Part shown: one piece after another, positions 1-5,087 of the stretch | Numbering within the stretch: the stretch's first letter is position 1 | Layout of the letters: every line of letters starts with the position of its first letter | The notes under the pieces: model-generated | Databases searched by the model: none | Told to the model about the DNA's origin: nothing | The model's input: the letters and a program-made list of their open reading frames with translations, nothing else | From: JAGVVZ01 sp964373165 | GTDB taxonomy: Archaea > Aenigmatarchaeota > Aenigmatarchaeia > CG10238-14 | Reading direction: 5' to 3' | NCBI GenBank assembly: GCA_964373165.1 | Contig: CAYJTF010000029.1 | Span: 1 to 11,548 of the forward strand | Length of the DNA stretch: 11,548 bases | Made by a program: the position numbers and the translations under genes

Positions 1-180
1 CTAGAGGAGGCTGCTAATGCGGCAATCCTAATCCAGCCAAAAATAGCTATCCCCATGCATTTCAATTTTATTAAAGGGACAGAAGCAAATCCAGAAATTT
101 TTGAGAGAAATATACAGGACCAGTCTTTGATTGGGGCTAAAATATTAAAACCTCTTGTTAGACCGTTGAATAATATTTAA
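1..180 (+). CDS. Metallo-beta-lactamase-fold hydrolase, C-terminal end (partial)
   Basis: The first 59 codons are open in frame 1 and end with TAA at 178-180; the start lies before the window. The peptide begins LEEAANAAILIQPKIAIPMH and ends in GAKILKPLVRPLNNI. An alanine-rich helix followed by a strand ending in a P-M-H motif, where the histidine (about residue 20 of this fragment) would be the last metal ligand, is the usual C-terminus of Zn-dependent hydrolases related to UlaG/COG2220. What is seen is the fragment only; the family call rests on this C-terminal pattern, and the substrate cannot be told. The small gene behind it has its own TATA-like box overlapping this stop codon. Confidence 0.7.
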   Translation, partial: LEEAANAAILIQPKIAIPMHFNFIKGTEANPEIFERNIQDQSLIGAKILKPLVRPLNNI

Positions 181-182
181 AG
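176..182 (+). promoter_or_regulatory. TATA-like box (TTTAAAG) for the 68-aa membrane protein
   Basis: TTTAAAG lies 22 bases before the ATG at 204, the spacing expected for an archaeal TATA box whose transcript starts at or just before the start codon. No Shine-Dalgarno sequence is visible, so the mRNA is probably leaderless. The same heptamer occurs at nearly the same distance before the ATG at 981. Confidence 0.55.
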
Positions 183-203
183 TTTTAACTCCTATATTGA
201 TAT

Positions 204-410
204 ATGTCCTATAAAGGTGCAATTATTGGTGCCGGTATAGGTATTGGGGTTACAGCCGCGTTATATATCTTAGCTTACATGAGCAATGATCCATCCTCAC
301 AAGGTATAAATGGTTATTTGAATTTTATTGGTGGTGGTATATTACCTATGATGACAGGATTTTTTATGGGTTACGGGCCCACGGATATTGAACAAACTCA
401 AAGAATATGA
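204..410 (+). CDS. Small two-helix membrane protein, unknown function
   Basis: A 68-residue protein with two hydrophobic stretches: about residues 5-25 (glycine-rich, GAIIGAGIGIG, then ALYILAYM) and about 38-56 (NFIGGGILPMMTGFFMG). They are joined by a short polar loop and followed by a polar tail ending TDIEQTQRI. The many small residues suggest tight helix packing. I do not recognise a family. The start fits the TATA-like box 22 bases upstream. It points toward sepF, and a hairpin lies between the two stop codons. It is probably a real gene because of this promoter, the clean hydrophobic pattern and the lack of any competing frame, but the function is unknown. Confidence 0.65.
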   Translation: MSYKGAIIGAGIGIGVTAALYILAYMSNDPSSQGINGYLNFIGGGILPMMTGFFMGYGPTDIEQTQRI

Positions 411-416
411 AATAAG

Positions 417-441
417 TTAGATTTAAAACAAAAAAATCTAA
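417..441. terminator. Inverted repeat with T-run between convergent genes
   Basis: TTAGATTT (417-424) and AAATCTAA (434-441) form an 8-bp perfect stem around an A-rich loop. Read on the minus strand, the centre is a run of seven T followed by G and TTTT, as in archaeal oligo-T termination. It lies between the stop of the 68-aa gene and overlaps the sepF stop (438-440), so it could end both transcripts. The call is structural only. Confidence 0.5.
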
Positions 442-788
442 ACCTGTGTCAATCTGGCTTGTTCTCCTCTATATACCGAAGCTGAAGGGGGAGTCAATAC
501 CAAGAAGTGTTCGTCTACTCCAACTATGTCGCCGTTCATTGCGGTGCATGTTTTCTTGAGTCTTTGAACAGATCTCTTTAGTTCGCCTAAATCTTTATCC
601 TTCAATGGTTTAATTTTCAGAAATACAATATTTCCTTCTCTTAACAATTTTTGAACTCTTTCGACGTCTCTATAATCTTCTAGACTTTCAATCATAACTT
701 GTACTTTTTTGCTGTCGTCTGCTGTTTTTTCTATTTCAACAAATTCTTCTTCGTCCTCTTCTCTCCCAAAAAGTCCTCTAAAAGGCAT
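438..788 (-). CDS. sepF: Cell division protein SepF (archaeal type)
   Basis: A 116-residue protein. The N-terminus MPFRGLFGRE is a short amphipathic segment of the kind that tethers SepF to the membrane, followed by an acidic linker (residues 10-25). The SepF/DUF552 core covers about residues 27-108: VQVMIESLEDYRDVERVQKL, then NIVFLKIKPL, a helix, and the strand DIVGVDEHFLVLTPPSASV. In archaea SepF anchors FtsZ to the membrane during division, so the organism very likely uses FtsZ. Just before the ATG is a strong ribosome-binding site, AGAGGTGAA, and further upstream TTTAAG (824-829 on this strand). It is a single gene, convergent with the 68-aa gene. The family call is firm. Confidence 0.93.
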   Translation of the reverse strand: MPFRGLFGREEDEEEFVEIEKTADDSKKVQVMIESLEDYRDVERVQKLLREGNIVFLKIKPLKDKDLGELKRSVQRLKKTCTAMNGDIVGVDEHFLVLTPPSASVYRGEQARLTQV

Positions 789-793
789 TAAGT

Positions 794-802
794 TTCACCT
801 CT
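794..802 (-). promoter_or_regulatory. Strong Shine-Dalgarno site of sepF
   Basis: On the minus strand AGAGGTGAA lies 5 bases before the sepF ATG. It pairs well with the archaeal 16S rRNA 3' end (AUCACCUCC) and fixes the start at 788. It is the clearest ribosome-binding site in the window. Confidence 0.7.
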
Positions 803-951
803 ATTCAGGTTTTGTATATTAAACTTAAATAATTATGGTAAATCGAGATAAAAAGCTTTTATTTTATTGCATGATGCTCATATGATATGATAAAATTGTT
901 ATATATTCTTTGATAACAACACGTTTATCAATTATATGAATTAGAAAGTAA

Positions 952-958
952 TTTAAAG
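952..958 (+). promoter_or_regulatory. TATA-like box (TTTAAAG) for the broken metallopeptidase gene
   Basis: TTTAAAG is 22 bases before the ATG at 981, the same element and spacing as before the ATG at 204. An intact promoter in front of an interrupted gene suggests recent damage or a gene that is still read. Bases 803-950 otherwise hold only AT-rich DNA with short imperfect repeats; I see no RNA gene there. Confidence 0.5.
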
Positions 959-980
959 CTTATTTGCGTTTTTAGACTTT

Positions 981-1842
981 ATGAAATCTAAATCATTAAT
1001 TTTTAGATTAGCTTTGTATTACTTTCTCTAGTTATGTTTTCTCTTCATCATCTTCAAACCAATAAACAATACTGTTAATGGATATGATGCACAGACTATT
1101 TCAAGAGTATTACTTTCTCAAACCCAAAATGCTGAAAGCCAACTTAAACGCAGATTTTCTGATTATGTTATATTTTTTCAAGAATGCACTGGTTATAGTA
1201 TTCGATCTGTACCAACAATAAAAGTCAAGCCCGAACCTGGTGGTGGAGCCAGATATTCTCCTGAAAAAGGTGGTAGTATTACATTTGATTATGATTCTGT
1301 TGTCACTATCCAAGAAGCAGATACTCAAAACGTAGATCCCATATATTTACTACAATCAGAAACGACCTTAGCTGAAGAGAAGACCAAAGTTATTCATGAG
1401 CTTAATCATGACCGCAGCGCAGAACTTTATGACGGAGAAGCTCAATTAAATCAATCAAGTTATGATAGATCCATAGAAGAAGGCCAAGCTTATTATATAG
1501 GAATTAGATGTATGATGAAAAGCGACAGTGAACTACTCCACAGCAATCTGTGGGGTATTCGTATAAAATAAAGATGATGTAAATTATGCAAATTTAAAAC
1601 ACGCGCAAATGGTAGAAGAATATGAAGCAATTCAAAGATTATTTCCTCGGTGGGAAGAAGACATACTTAATGTAGGATATATTATGGTTGTTATAAATGG
1701 AGAAAAAAGACCCGTATCACCAAGACATATTCTAGGATATCATGCTGTATATCAATATGTAGAAAAAAGAACTGCACAGGGTGTTGACTGGCTGACAGCT
1801 GTTGGAGAAAGTAGATATACCGGTTTGGATACCTTCAAATAA
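981..1842 (+). pseudogene. Secreted HExxH metallopeptidase, interrupted by TAG and a +1 frame change
   Basis: From ATG 981 the frame gives MKSKSLIFRLALYYFL, then TAG (1029-1031), then LCFLFIIFKPINN in the same frame. Together these make one signal-peptide-like hydrophobic stretch. After the TAG the frame stays open for 179 codons without any in-frame ATG, GTG or TTG before codon 1512. It contains H-E-L-N-H (1395-1409; residues 139-143 counting the TAG) and, about 23 residues later, EEGQA (from 1476), so a gluzincin-like HExxH plus ExxA zinc site is intact. This frame ends at TAA 1569-1571. The next frame (+1) is open from 1567 to 1842 and continues smoothly (KDDVNYANLKHAQ, then a Tyr/Trp-rich tail ending RYTGLDTFK); its first ATG is 1609. 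The joined product is about 286 residues and extracellular. Two lesions favour a pseudogene; recoding or assembly error is the alternative. I cannot name the peptidase family. Confidence 0.6.
1535..1556 (+). other. Nine-base-pair stem-loop just before the frame change
   Basis: ACTCCACAG (1535-1543) pairs with CTGTGGGGT (1548-1556) across the loop CAAT; all nine positions pair, one as G-T. The stem ends 9 bases before the AAA codon that precedes the TAA at 1569. It is much more GC-rich than its surroundings, which makes it stand out. It could be a structural part of a recoding site or chance within the coding sequence. Confidence 0.45.
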
Positions 1843-2112
1843 TTAAAGTTTATTTTTCACCAGTTCCAGCATGCTAACAACGTTCCAAATTTGCGTTCTG
1901 GTATAGCCGGGCATATTGGGATCATTGGTAATTTCGTCAAGAACTGATATTGCCGAGCTTAATTTAACATCCCACTCATTTATCACATCTTCAATCAGAC
2001 TTTTTTTGGCTGATTCTGCAGCGGTTCGAATATTTCTAGGAACACTTCTATCATCTATAATCTCCGATAACATTTTTACTATAGGTTCTACATCTACCAT
2101 AGTGACCGCCAC
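1843..2112 (-). CDS. UPF0147 family protein
   Basis: A small helical archaeal protein of 85-89 residues. The signature is clear: DRSVPRNIRTAAESAKKSL near the middle and SVLDEITNDPNMPGYTRTQI followed by WNVVSMLE at the end, as in UPF0147 proteins across archaea. The function is not established. Two starts are possible: GTG at 2112, directly behind the prefoldin stop, or ATG at 2100; GGCGGT ends 4 bases before the ATG and makes 2100 the more likely start. It is the last gene of the prefoldin transcript, a pairing known from other archaea. Its stop codon directly abuts the end of the convergent metallopeptidase gene, with no spacer. Confidence 0.88.
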   Translation of the reverse strand: MAVTMVDVEPIVKMLSEIIDDRSVPRNIRTAAESAKKSLIEDVINEWDVKLSSAISVLDEITNDPNMPGYTRTQIWNVVSMLELVKNKL

Positions 2113-2454
2113 TCATTGCCCTATCATCTTTTTAATCTTCGGTTCGATTTCTTTTAACTTATTCGTTATTTTATCTTCTGTAGAATTTAAAGTTTTTAAT
2201 CTGATTTCTATATCATCCAGTTTTTCCTGTATCTCTTTTTTGATTTCATCAGAATTTCTTTTAATCATTATAGGTCCTGCAATTTTATAAACTTCTTTTG
2301 AGCCTGCTTTGTTCAATTCTTCTAATGCTTTCTCAAATTCCAATTTTTGTAATTTACCATTTTCTTTCTGGACAAGTATCTCCTGTAATTGTTGCTGTAA
2401 TACCTGAAATTGGTTAATAATATCCCTGTCTTCTGCTGTTACCATGTTAGCCAT
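2113..2454 (-). CDS. pfdB: Prefoldin beta subunit
   Basis: A 113-residue protein with the beta-prefoldin plan: an N-terminal helix rich in Q, L and E (INQFQVLQQQLQEILVQKEN), a central hairpin (KEVYKIAGPIMIKRNSDEIKKEI) and a long C-terminal coiled coil (LDDIEIRLKTLNSTEDKITNKL and on). Prefoldin is a hexamer of two alpha and four beta chains that captures unfolded proteins in the cytoplasm and passes them to the thermosome. The length is normal. A TTTAAAG box lies 42 bases before the ATG, so it probably has its own promoter even though it sits in the long minus-strand cluster. UPF0147 follows at once. Confidence 0.92.
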   Translation of the reverse strand: MANMVTAEDRDIINQFQVLQQQLQEILVQKENGKLQKLEFEKALEELNKAGSKEVYKIAGPIMIKRNSDEIKKEIQEKLDDIEIRLKTLNSTEDKITNKLKEIEPKIKKMIGQ

Positions 2455-2495
2455 CCAATCATCTCTTAATATATCAAATATGAATTAGAAACAGT

Positions 2496-2502
2496 CTTTA
2501 AA
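2496..2502 (-). promoter_or_regulatory. TATA-like box (TTTAAAG) for pfdB
   Basis: On the minus strand TTTAAAG begins 48 bases before the pfdB start at 2454. Transcription starting about 25 bases downstream would leave a leader of roughly 20 bases with a weak GAGATGAT ribosome-binding site before the ATG. Confidence 0.45.
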
Positions 2503-2526
2503 TGGTTTATCTTTATCCTCAATATT

Positions 2527-3123
2527 TTATCCGGCTAAATAACTTGTTGAGTACTCACCTGCCTTCGTTCCGCCTGCATTGGATAATATTATATGCAATG
2601 TATAATACTTGCCGCTTGTTAAACAAGGATATAAATCAATAGACCAGTTGCTGCCCGTGAATGTTGTACTGTTTATGTATGCGGTATCGGATATTGATGC
2701 CTTAACTACCCCGCCTGTTATTAGCGATCCGTTATCCGCATCTATTCCGTATCCAGATAAAGAAACATTTTGAACAGTACACGCAACTGTCGCTGTAGAA
2801 GGATTATCTGTAACTATTTTTAACTGATAAAACCCGACAACTTTTAAATTGTCTGACACTTTCAATCCTATAAATTCCGATTCTTCAGTGCATGCGCTAA
2901 AAACAAGTGACCAGTCGCCATTGTTTATTAGTCCTATACTCTTCTCCTGTTTTTCAACCGTTATTGCAGTAACATTCCCAAGGTTTATTTTACTCCCGTT
3001 ATAAAAATAAAATGACGTCCCATTAATCCTGACTTCGTGATTGGTGCAGACACTAAAAACAACTGCCGGTAATAATGTGTACAATACTAGAATAATCAAC
3101 AATAATCCTGCTATCTTTTTCAA
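2527..3123 (-). CDS. Secreted protein of two tandem Cys-containing repeats
   Basis: A 198-residue protein. Residues 1-24 are a signal peptide (MKK, then a leucine/isoleucine core, LLPAVVFS). The rest is two copies of one domain in register at 89 residues: C26, W71 and C78 match C115, W160 and C167; N42-G43-S44 matches N131-G132-S133; G35, G49, V51 and A53 match G124, G138, V140 and A142. Each copy thus has one cysteine pair 52 residues apart, likely a disulfide in a beta-sandwich. Seven N-X-S/T sequons suggest glycosylation at the surface. The start is TTG, preceded by an AGTGAT site 5 bases upstream; no ATG is available. I do not recognise the family. It lies between rpoP and pfdB. Confidence 0.8.
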   Translation of the reverse strand: MKKIAGLLLIILVLYTLLPAVVFSVCTNHEVRINGTSFYFYNGSKINLGNVTAITVEKQEKSIGLINNGDWSLVFSACTEESEFIGLKVSDNLKVVGFYQLKIVTDNPSTATVACTVQNVSLSGYGIDADNGSLITGGVVKASISDTAYINSTTFTGSNWSIDLYPCLTSGKYYTLHIILSNAGGTKAGEYSTSYLAG

Positions 3124-3164
3124 GAAATCACTAGATAATTATTATAACTTATAATAAATTATGC

Positions 3165-3296
3165 TTACTTTGCTTGGACCTTTTTAACGGTAACCGGTCT
3201 TTGTTTTAAAAATATCCTGTACCCGCAATAAGGACATCTTATCCTGTTATCTAATTTATCGATAATTTTTTTACAGCTTAAGCATTTAAAACCCAT
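3165..3296 (-). CDS. rpoP: DNA-directed RNA polymerase subunit P (Rpb12-like)
   Basis: A 43-residue zinc-ribbon protein. It starts MGFKCLSCKK and has a second CxxC in IRCPYCGYRIFLKQRP, giving C5, C8, C21 and C24 as zinc ligands, then a basic tail ending VKKVQAK. The sequence RCPYCGYRI followed by a positively charged strand is the hallmark of RpoP, the small polymerase subunit that contacts Rpb3/Rpb10-like subunits in the assembly platform. Its ATG overlaps the last base of the L37Ae stop (TAATG), so the two are translationally coupled. L37Ae followed by RpoP is a conserved archaeal pair. Confidence 0.93.
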   Translation of the reverse strand: MGFKCLSCKKIIDKLDNRIRCPYCGYRIFLKQRPVTVKKVQAK

Positions 3297-3526
3297 TATA
3301 TACCACCTGATGTTTTAGGCTCATACGCTCCACCGCTAAATTTAGCCGAGCATTTTCTACATTGCCAAATACCTGCAACTACTCTTTTCACAGAATCTTT
3401 TTTGCAAACAGGACATGTGTGTTTTTGTTTTTGTTTTTGCTCAATTTGATTTATTGCTACTTTTACTTTTCTACCATATCTGACGCCATACCTGCCTGTT
3501 ATTCCAACTTTTTTTGTTCTTCCCAT
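3296..3526 (-). CDS. rpl37ae: Large-subunit ribosomal protein eL43 (L37Ae)
   Basis: A 76-residue ribosomal protein. It has the basic N-terminus MGRTKKVGITGRYGVRYGRK, then a C2-C2 zinc ribbon: C38-P-V-C41 and C56-R-K-C59, with the motif GIWQCRKC and the tail FSGGAYEPKT, all standard for eL43/L37Ae. It binds 23S rRNA in the large subunit. It follows the PDCD5-like gene after 4 bases and overlaps rpoP by one base, so it is inside one operon. Nothing is unusual. Confidence 0.95.
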   Translation of the reverse strand: MGRTKKVGITGRYGVRYGRKVKVAINQIEQKQKQKHTCPVCKKDSVKRVVAGIWQCRKCSAKFSGGAYEPKTSGGI

Positions 3527-3530
3527 GTTA

Positions 3531-3791
3531 TCATCTTATTATTTTAAAATCTCTTTTTGTGTTTATGCTAGACAATATTTTTTTGAGTTGGTCATCCGTT
3601 ATAATGCCTTTTATTTGATCATTCTGGTATAATTGCAGCAAATACATTTCAAGATGGTTTGCCAGATTTGGATTCACCATCCTTAATCTTGCCAATCTTT
3701 CATATGCCTCTTTTTCCAATACTCTATTCATTACAGTTCTTTTTAAGTTTTCTATTTCCTTTGTTTCTTCTTCATTCAGTTCGTCATTCAT
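3531..3791 (-). CDS. PDCD5-like DNA-binding protein
   Basis: An 86-residue helical protein of the PDCD5/TFAR19 family (COG2118). It has an acidic N-terminus, the conserved VLEKEAYERLARLRMVNPNL block, then a helix HLEMYLLQLYQ, and the closing ITDDQLKKILSSI followed by a basic tail KRDFKIIR. Archaeal members bind DNA weakly and some are linked to prefoldin or ribosome work; the precise role is not settled. Its ATG overlaps the S19e stop as ATGA, and L37Ae follows after 4 bases. S19e followed by this gene is a common archaeal pair. Archaeal members often have ribosomal protein genes L39e and L31e next; they are absent here. Confidence 0.92.
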   Translation of the reverse strand: MNDELNEEETKEIENLKRTVMNRVLEKEAYERLARLRMVNPNLANHLEMYLLQLYQNDQIKGIITDDQLKKILSSINTKRDFKIIR

Positions 3792-4216
3792 TTATTAGCC
3801 TCAGAGACAATCTTTTTGACAAAATTATCGCCTTTCTGGCTAATAATTCTGCCTGGTTTTTTACCTTTGTTCTTTTCCACAAAACCTACTGTCTCCAATT
3901 GCTGTAGTATCTCTCTTATTGATCCGCCACCTGATCTAACTGTTTTTTCTGGTTTATGACCTCTCTCTTTTCTGCCTCCATAATATGACCTTAATCTTGA
4001 AACACCAACCGGACCACTCAAATAAACTCTTCTCAGCAAGGAGGCGGCCCTAATGTACCACCAGTTTGGGTTGCTTGGCGAATATTTTTTGTGTGATCCT
4101 GTTTTTGAACATGTAAAATTTTCTGGCATCTGCATTTCTTTCATTTTTGAAAATTCTTCTGCGCACTTATCAATGAAGCTTTTCGTATCCATTTCCCTTA
4201 TTAATGTTCTTACCAT
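3788..4216 (-). CDS. rps19e: Small-subunit ribosomal protein eS19 (S19e)
   Basis: A 142-residue protein with the S19e hallmarks: NPNWWYIRAASLLRRVYLSG, then GPVGVSRLRSYYGG, the basic segment RKERGHKPEKTVRSGGGSIR and the helix EILQQLETVGFVEK, ending in a KKPGRIIS loop. It is a winged-helix-like protein of the small subunit head. The length is normal for archaea. The start ATG at 4216 has GGTG 8 bases upstream, matching the 16S rRNA tail. The preceding membrane protein stops 3 bases before the ATG, and the following gene overlaps by 4 bases, so it is embedded in one transcript. Confidence 0.95.
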   Translation of the reverse strand: MVRTLIREMDTKSFIDKCAEEFSKMKEMQMPENFTCSKTGSHKKYSPSNPNWWYIRAASLLRRVYLSGPVGVSRLRSYYGGRKERGHKPEKTVRSGGGSIREILQQLETVGFVEKNKGKKPGRIISQKGDNFVKKIVSEANK

Positions 4217-4219
4217 ATT

Positions 4220-4468
4220 TTACACCGATTCTTGACCTGATATTAATACATAACCAGTGGTTATAATTACTATAAATAACCCACCTACTAATAATATCAG
4301 CATCAAAACAACTATTTGAGCCGTACCTATTTTACATAGTTTAATATTTTTATTTTTATCGCATGATGTTTTTGCCTTATATATAGAATCCAAAATGAAC
4401 AATATGGCAAAGGTTGATATGAAAACCACTAAAATGCCTAAAGCTATTATTTTTATGCTTAAAGCCAT
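4220..4468 (-). CDS. Small two-helix membrane protein between rnp4 and S19e
   Basis: An 82-residue protein with two long hydrophobic helices, about residues 5-28 and 49-77, and a short loop between them. The loop carries two cysteines, C36 and C45, and several lysines (CDKNKNIKLC); depending on orientation it could hold a disulfide or a metal. I do not recognise a family. It starts 4 bases after the RNase P component 4 stop and ends 3 bases before the S19e start, so it is cotranscribed with ribosome-related genes. A membrane protein in this position is unusual; no function follows from the sequence. Confidence 0.75.
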   Translation of the reverse strand: MALSIKIIALGILVVFISTFAILFILDSIYKAKTSCDKNKNIKLCKIGTAQIVVLMLILLVGGLFIVIITTGYVLISGQESV

Positions 4469-4472
4469 TGAC

Positions 4473-4781
4473 TCACTTGTATGGATATCTGGAAATATAA
4501 TTGCAGTTCTGACATTTTATAATTATGACTTTTGTCCTAGAATCCAAATGAGTTTGGGATGTTTTGCCAGGCACCAAGATAGTATTGCATTTCTTACAAA
4601 AACTCCTTTTCTCTCCTTTATCGAGTCTAACATTATATCTCAAACCTATTTTTCTGGCAAGCTCAATATATCTTCTGCTTCTATCAGGATTTGAATCGTA
4701 AGCAGATCCAGCTAAAGAAAAAAGTTTCTCTATCCTCTCCCTTGCAATCTCCAACTGCCATTCCGGTTTTTTACGTTTCAT
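4473..4781 (-). CDS. rnp4: RNase P protein component 4 (Rpp21/Rpr2 family)
   Basis: A 102-residue protein. An N-terminal helical part carries ARERIEKLFSLA and RRYIELARKIGLRYNVRL, followed by a zinc ribbon: C62-K-K-C65 in RSFCKKCNTILVPG and C90-Q-N-C93 in KCQNCNYISRYP. This is the Rpp21/Rnp4 pattern. With Rpp29 it binds the specificity domain of RNase P RNA and helps trim tRNA 5' ends. I chose ATG 4781; the TTG directly before it (4784) is also possible. A TTTTAAG box lies about 23 bases upstream. Rnp4, S19e and PDCD5 as neighbours is a known archaeal arrangement, here interrupted by a small membrane protein. Confidence 0.9.
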   Translation of the reverse strand: MKRKKPEWQLEIARERIEKLFSLAGSAYDSNPDRSRRYIELARKIGLRYNVRLDKGEKRSFCKKCNTILVPGKTSQTHLDSRTKVIIIKCQNCNYISRYPYK

Positions 4782-4803
4782 CAATAATATAATAGATTTT
4801 ATG

Positions 4804-4810
4804 CTTAAAA
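4804..4810 (-). promoter_or_regulatory. TATA-like box (TTTTAAG) before rnp4
   Basis: On the minus strand TTTTAAG ends 23 bases before ATG 4781. This is the likely promoter of the rnp4 to rpoP transcript, with little or no leader. Confidence 0.4.
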
Positions 4811-4830
4811 CTGCTTTTTGGGCATCCTAT

Positions 4831-5046
4831 TTAATATGAACGAAGTTCTCTTTCCACAGGACTCCAAGTGTGATGTTCATTTTCACTCTTCTCTTCAAAC
4901 TTACAAAACAATGCATACAAGCCAGCGGCAATGAATAGTGCAGGGATAGTATAATGTGTATCGTTAGATAAAGTATAAAATCCAAGTCCTCCTAAAGTAA
5001 GTAAACATCCTGCTGTTCTAGCAGTATAATAGGACAAAGATGTCAT
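4831..5046 (-). CDS. Small two-helix membrane protein, unknown function
   Basis: A 71-residue protein with two hydrophobic segments, about residues 11-26 (AGCLLTLGGLGFYTLS) and 33-48 (TIPALFIAAGLYALFC), then a charged tail (KFEEKSENEHH and on) ending ELRSY. I do not recognise a family. It starts 41 bases after the trpS stop, with a TTTTAA element about 25 bases before the ATG, so it may have its own leaderless promoter. With the 82-aa and 68-aa proteins it is one of three tiny two-helix membrane proteins in this window; they do not look alike beyond topology. Confidence 0.65.
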   Translation of the reverse strand: MTSLSYYTARTAGCLLTLGGLGFYTLSNDTHYTIPALFIAAGLYALFCKFEEKSENEHHTWSPVERELRSY

Positions 5047-5087
5047 AATATTAAGTGAGACTAAAGAGATTAAAACCCATTAATGCC

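Noticed and set aside
803..950. Possible small RNA or regulatory RNA in the AT-rich gap
   Set aside because: Only short imperfect repeats such as TTGTTAT/ATAACAA are visible; no box motifs, tRNA-like fold or stable stem could be supported.
1110..1328. Open frame of 72 codons on the minus strand
   Set aside because: It lies opposite the metallopeptidase coding frame, which has a recognisable zinc motif and signal peptide; the minus-strand peptide shows no family features.
1535..1571. Translational bypass (gene 60-like hop) over the hairpin
   Set aside because: No matching take-off and landing codons flank the hairpin, and a single-base shift at AAA TAA explains the frames with less.
1916..2290. 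Open frame of 124 codons on the plus strand
   Set aside because: It is the complement of UPF0147 and prefoldin beta, both certain, and its Ser/Ile-rich product looks like a mirror of helical coding sequence.
4395..4694. Open frame of 99 codons on the plus strand
   Set aside because: It overlaps RNase P component 4 and the 82-aa gene on the other strand; no promoter or family features support it.
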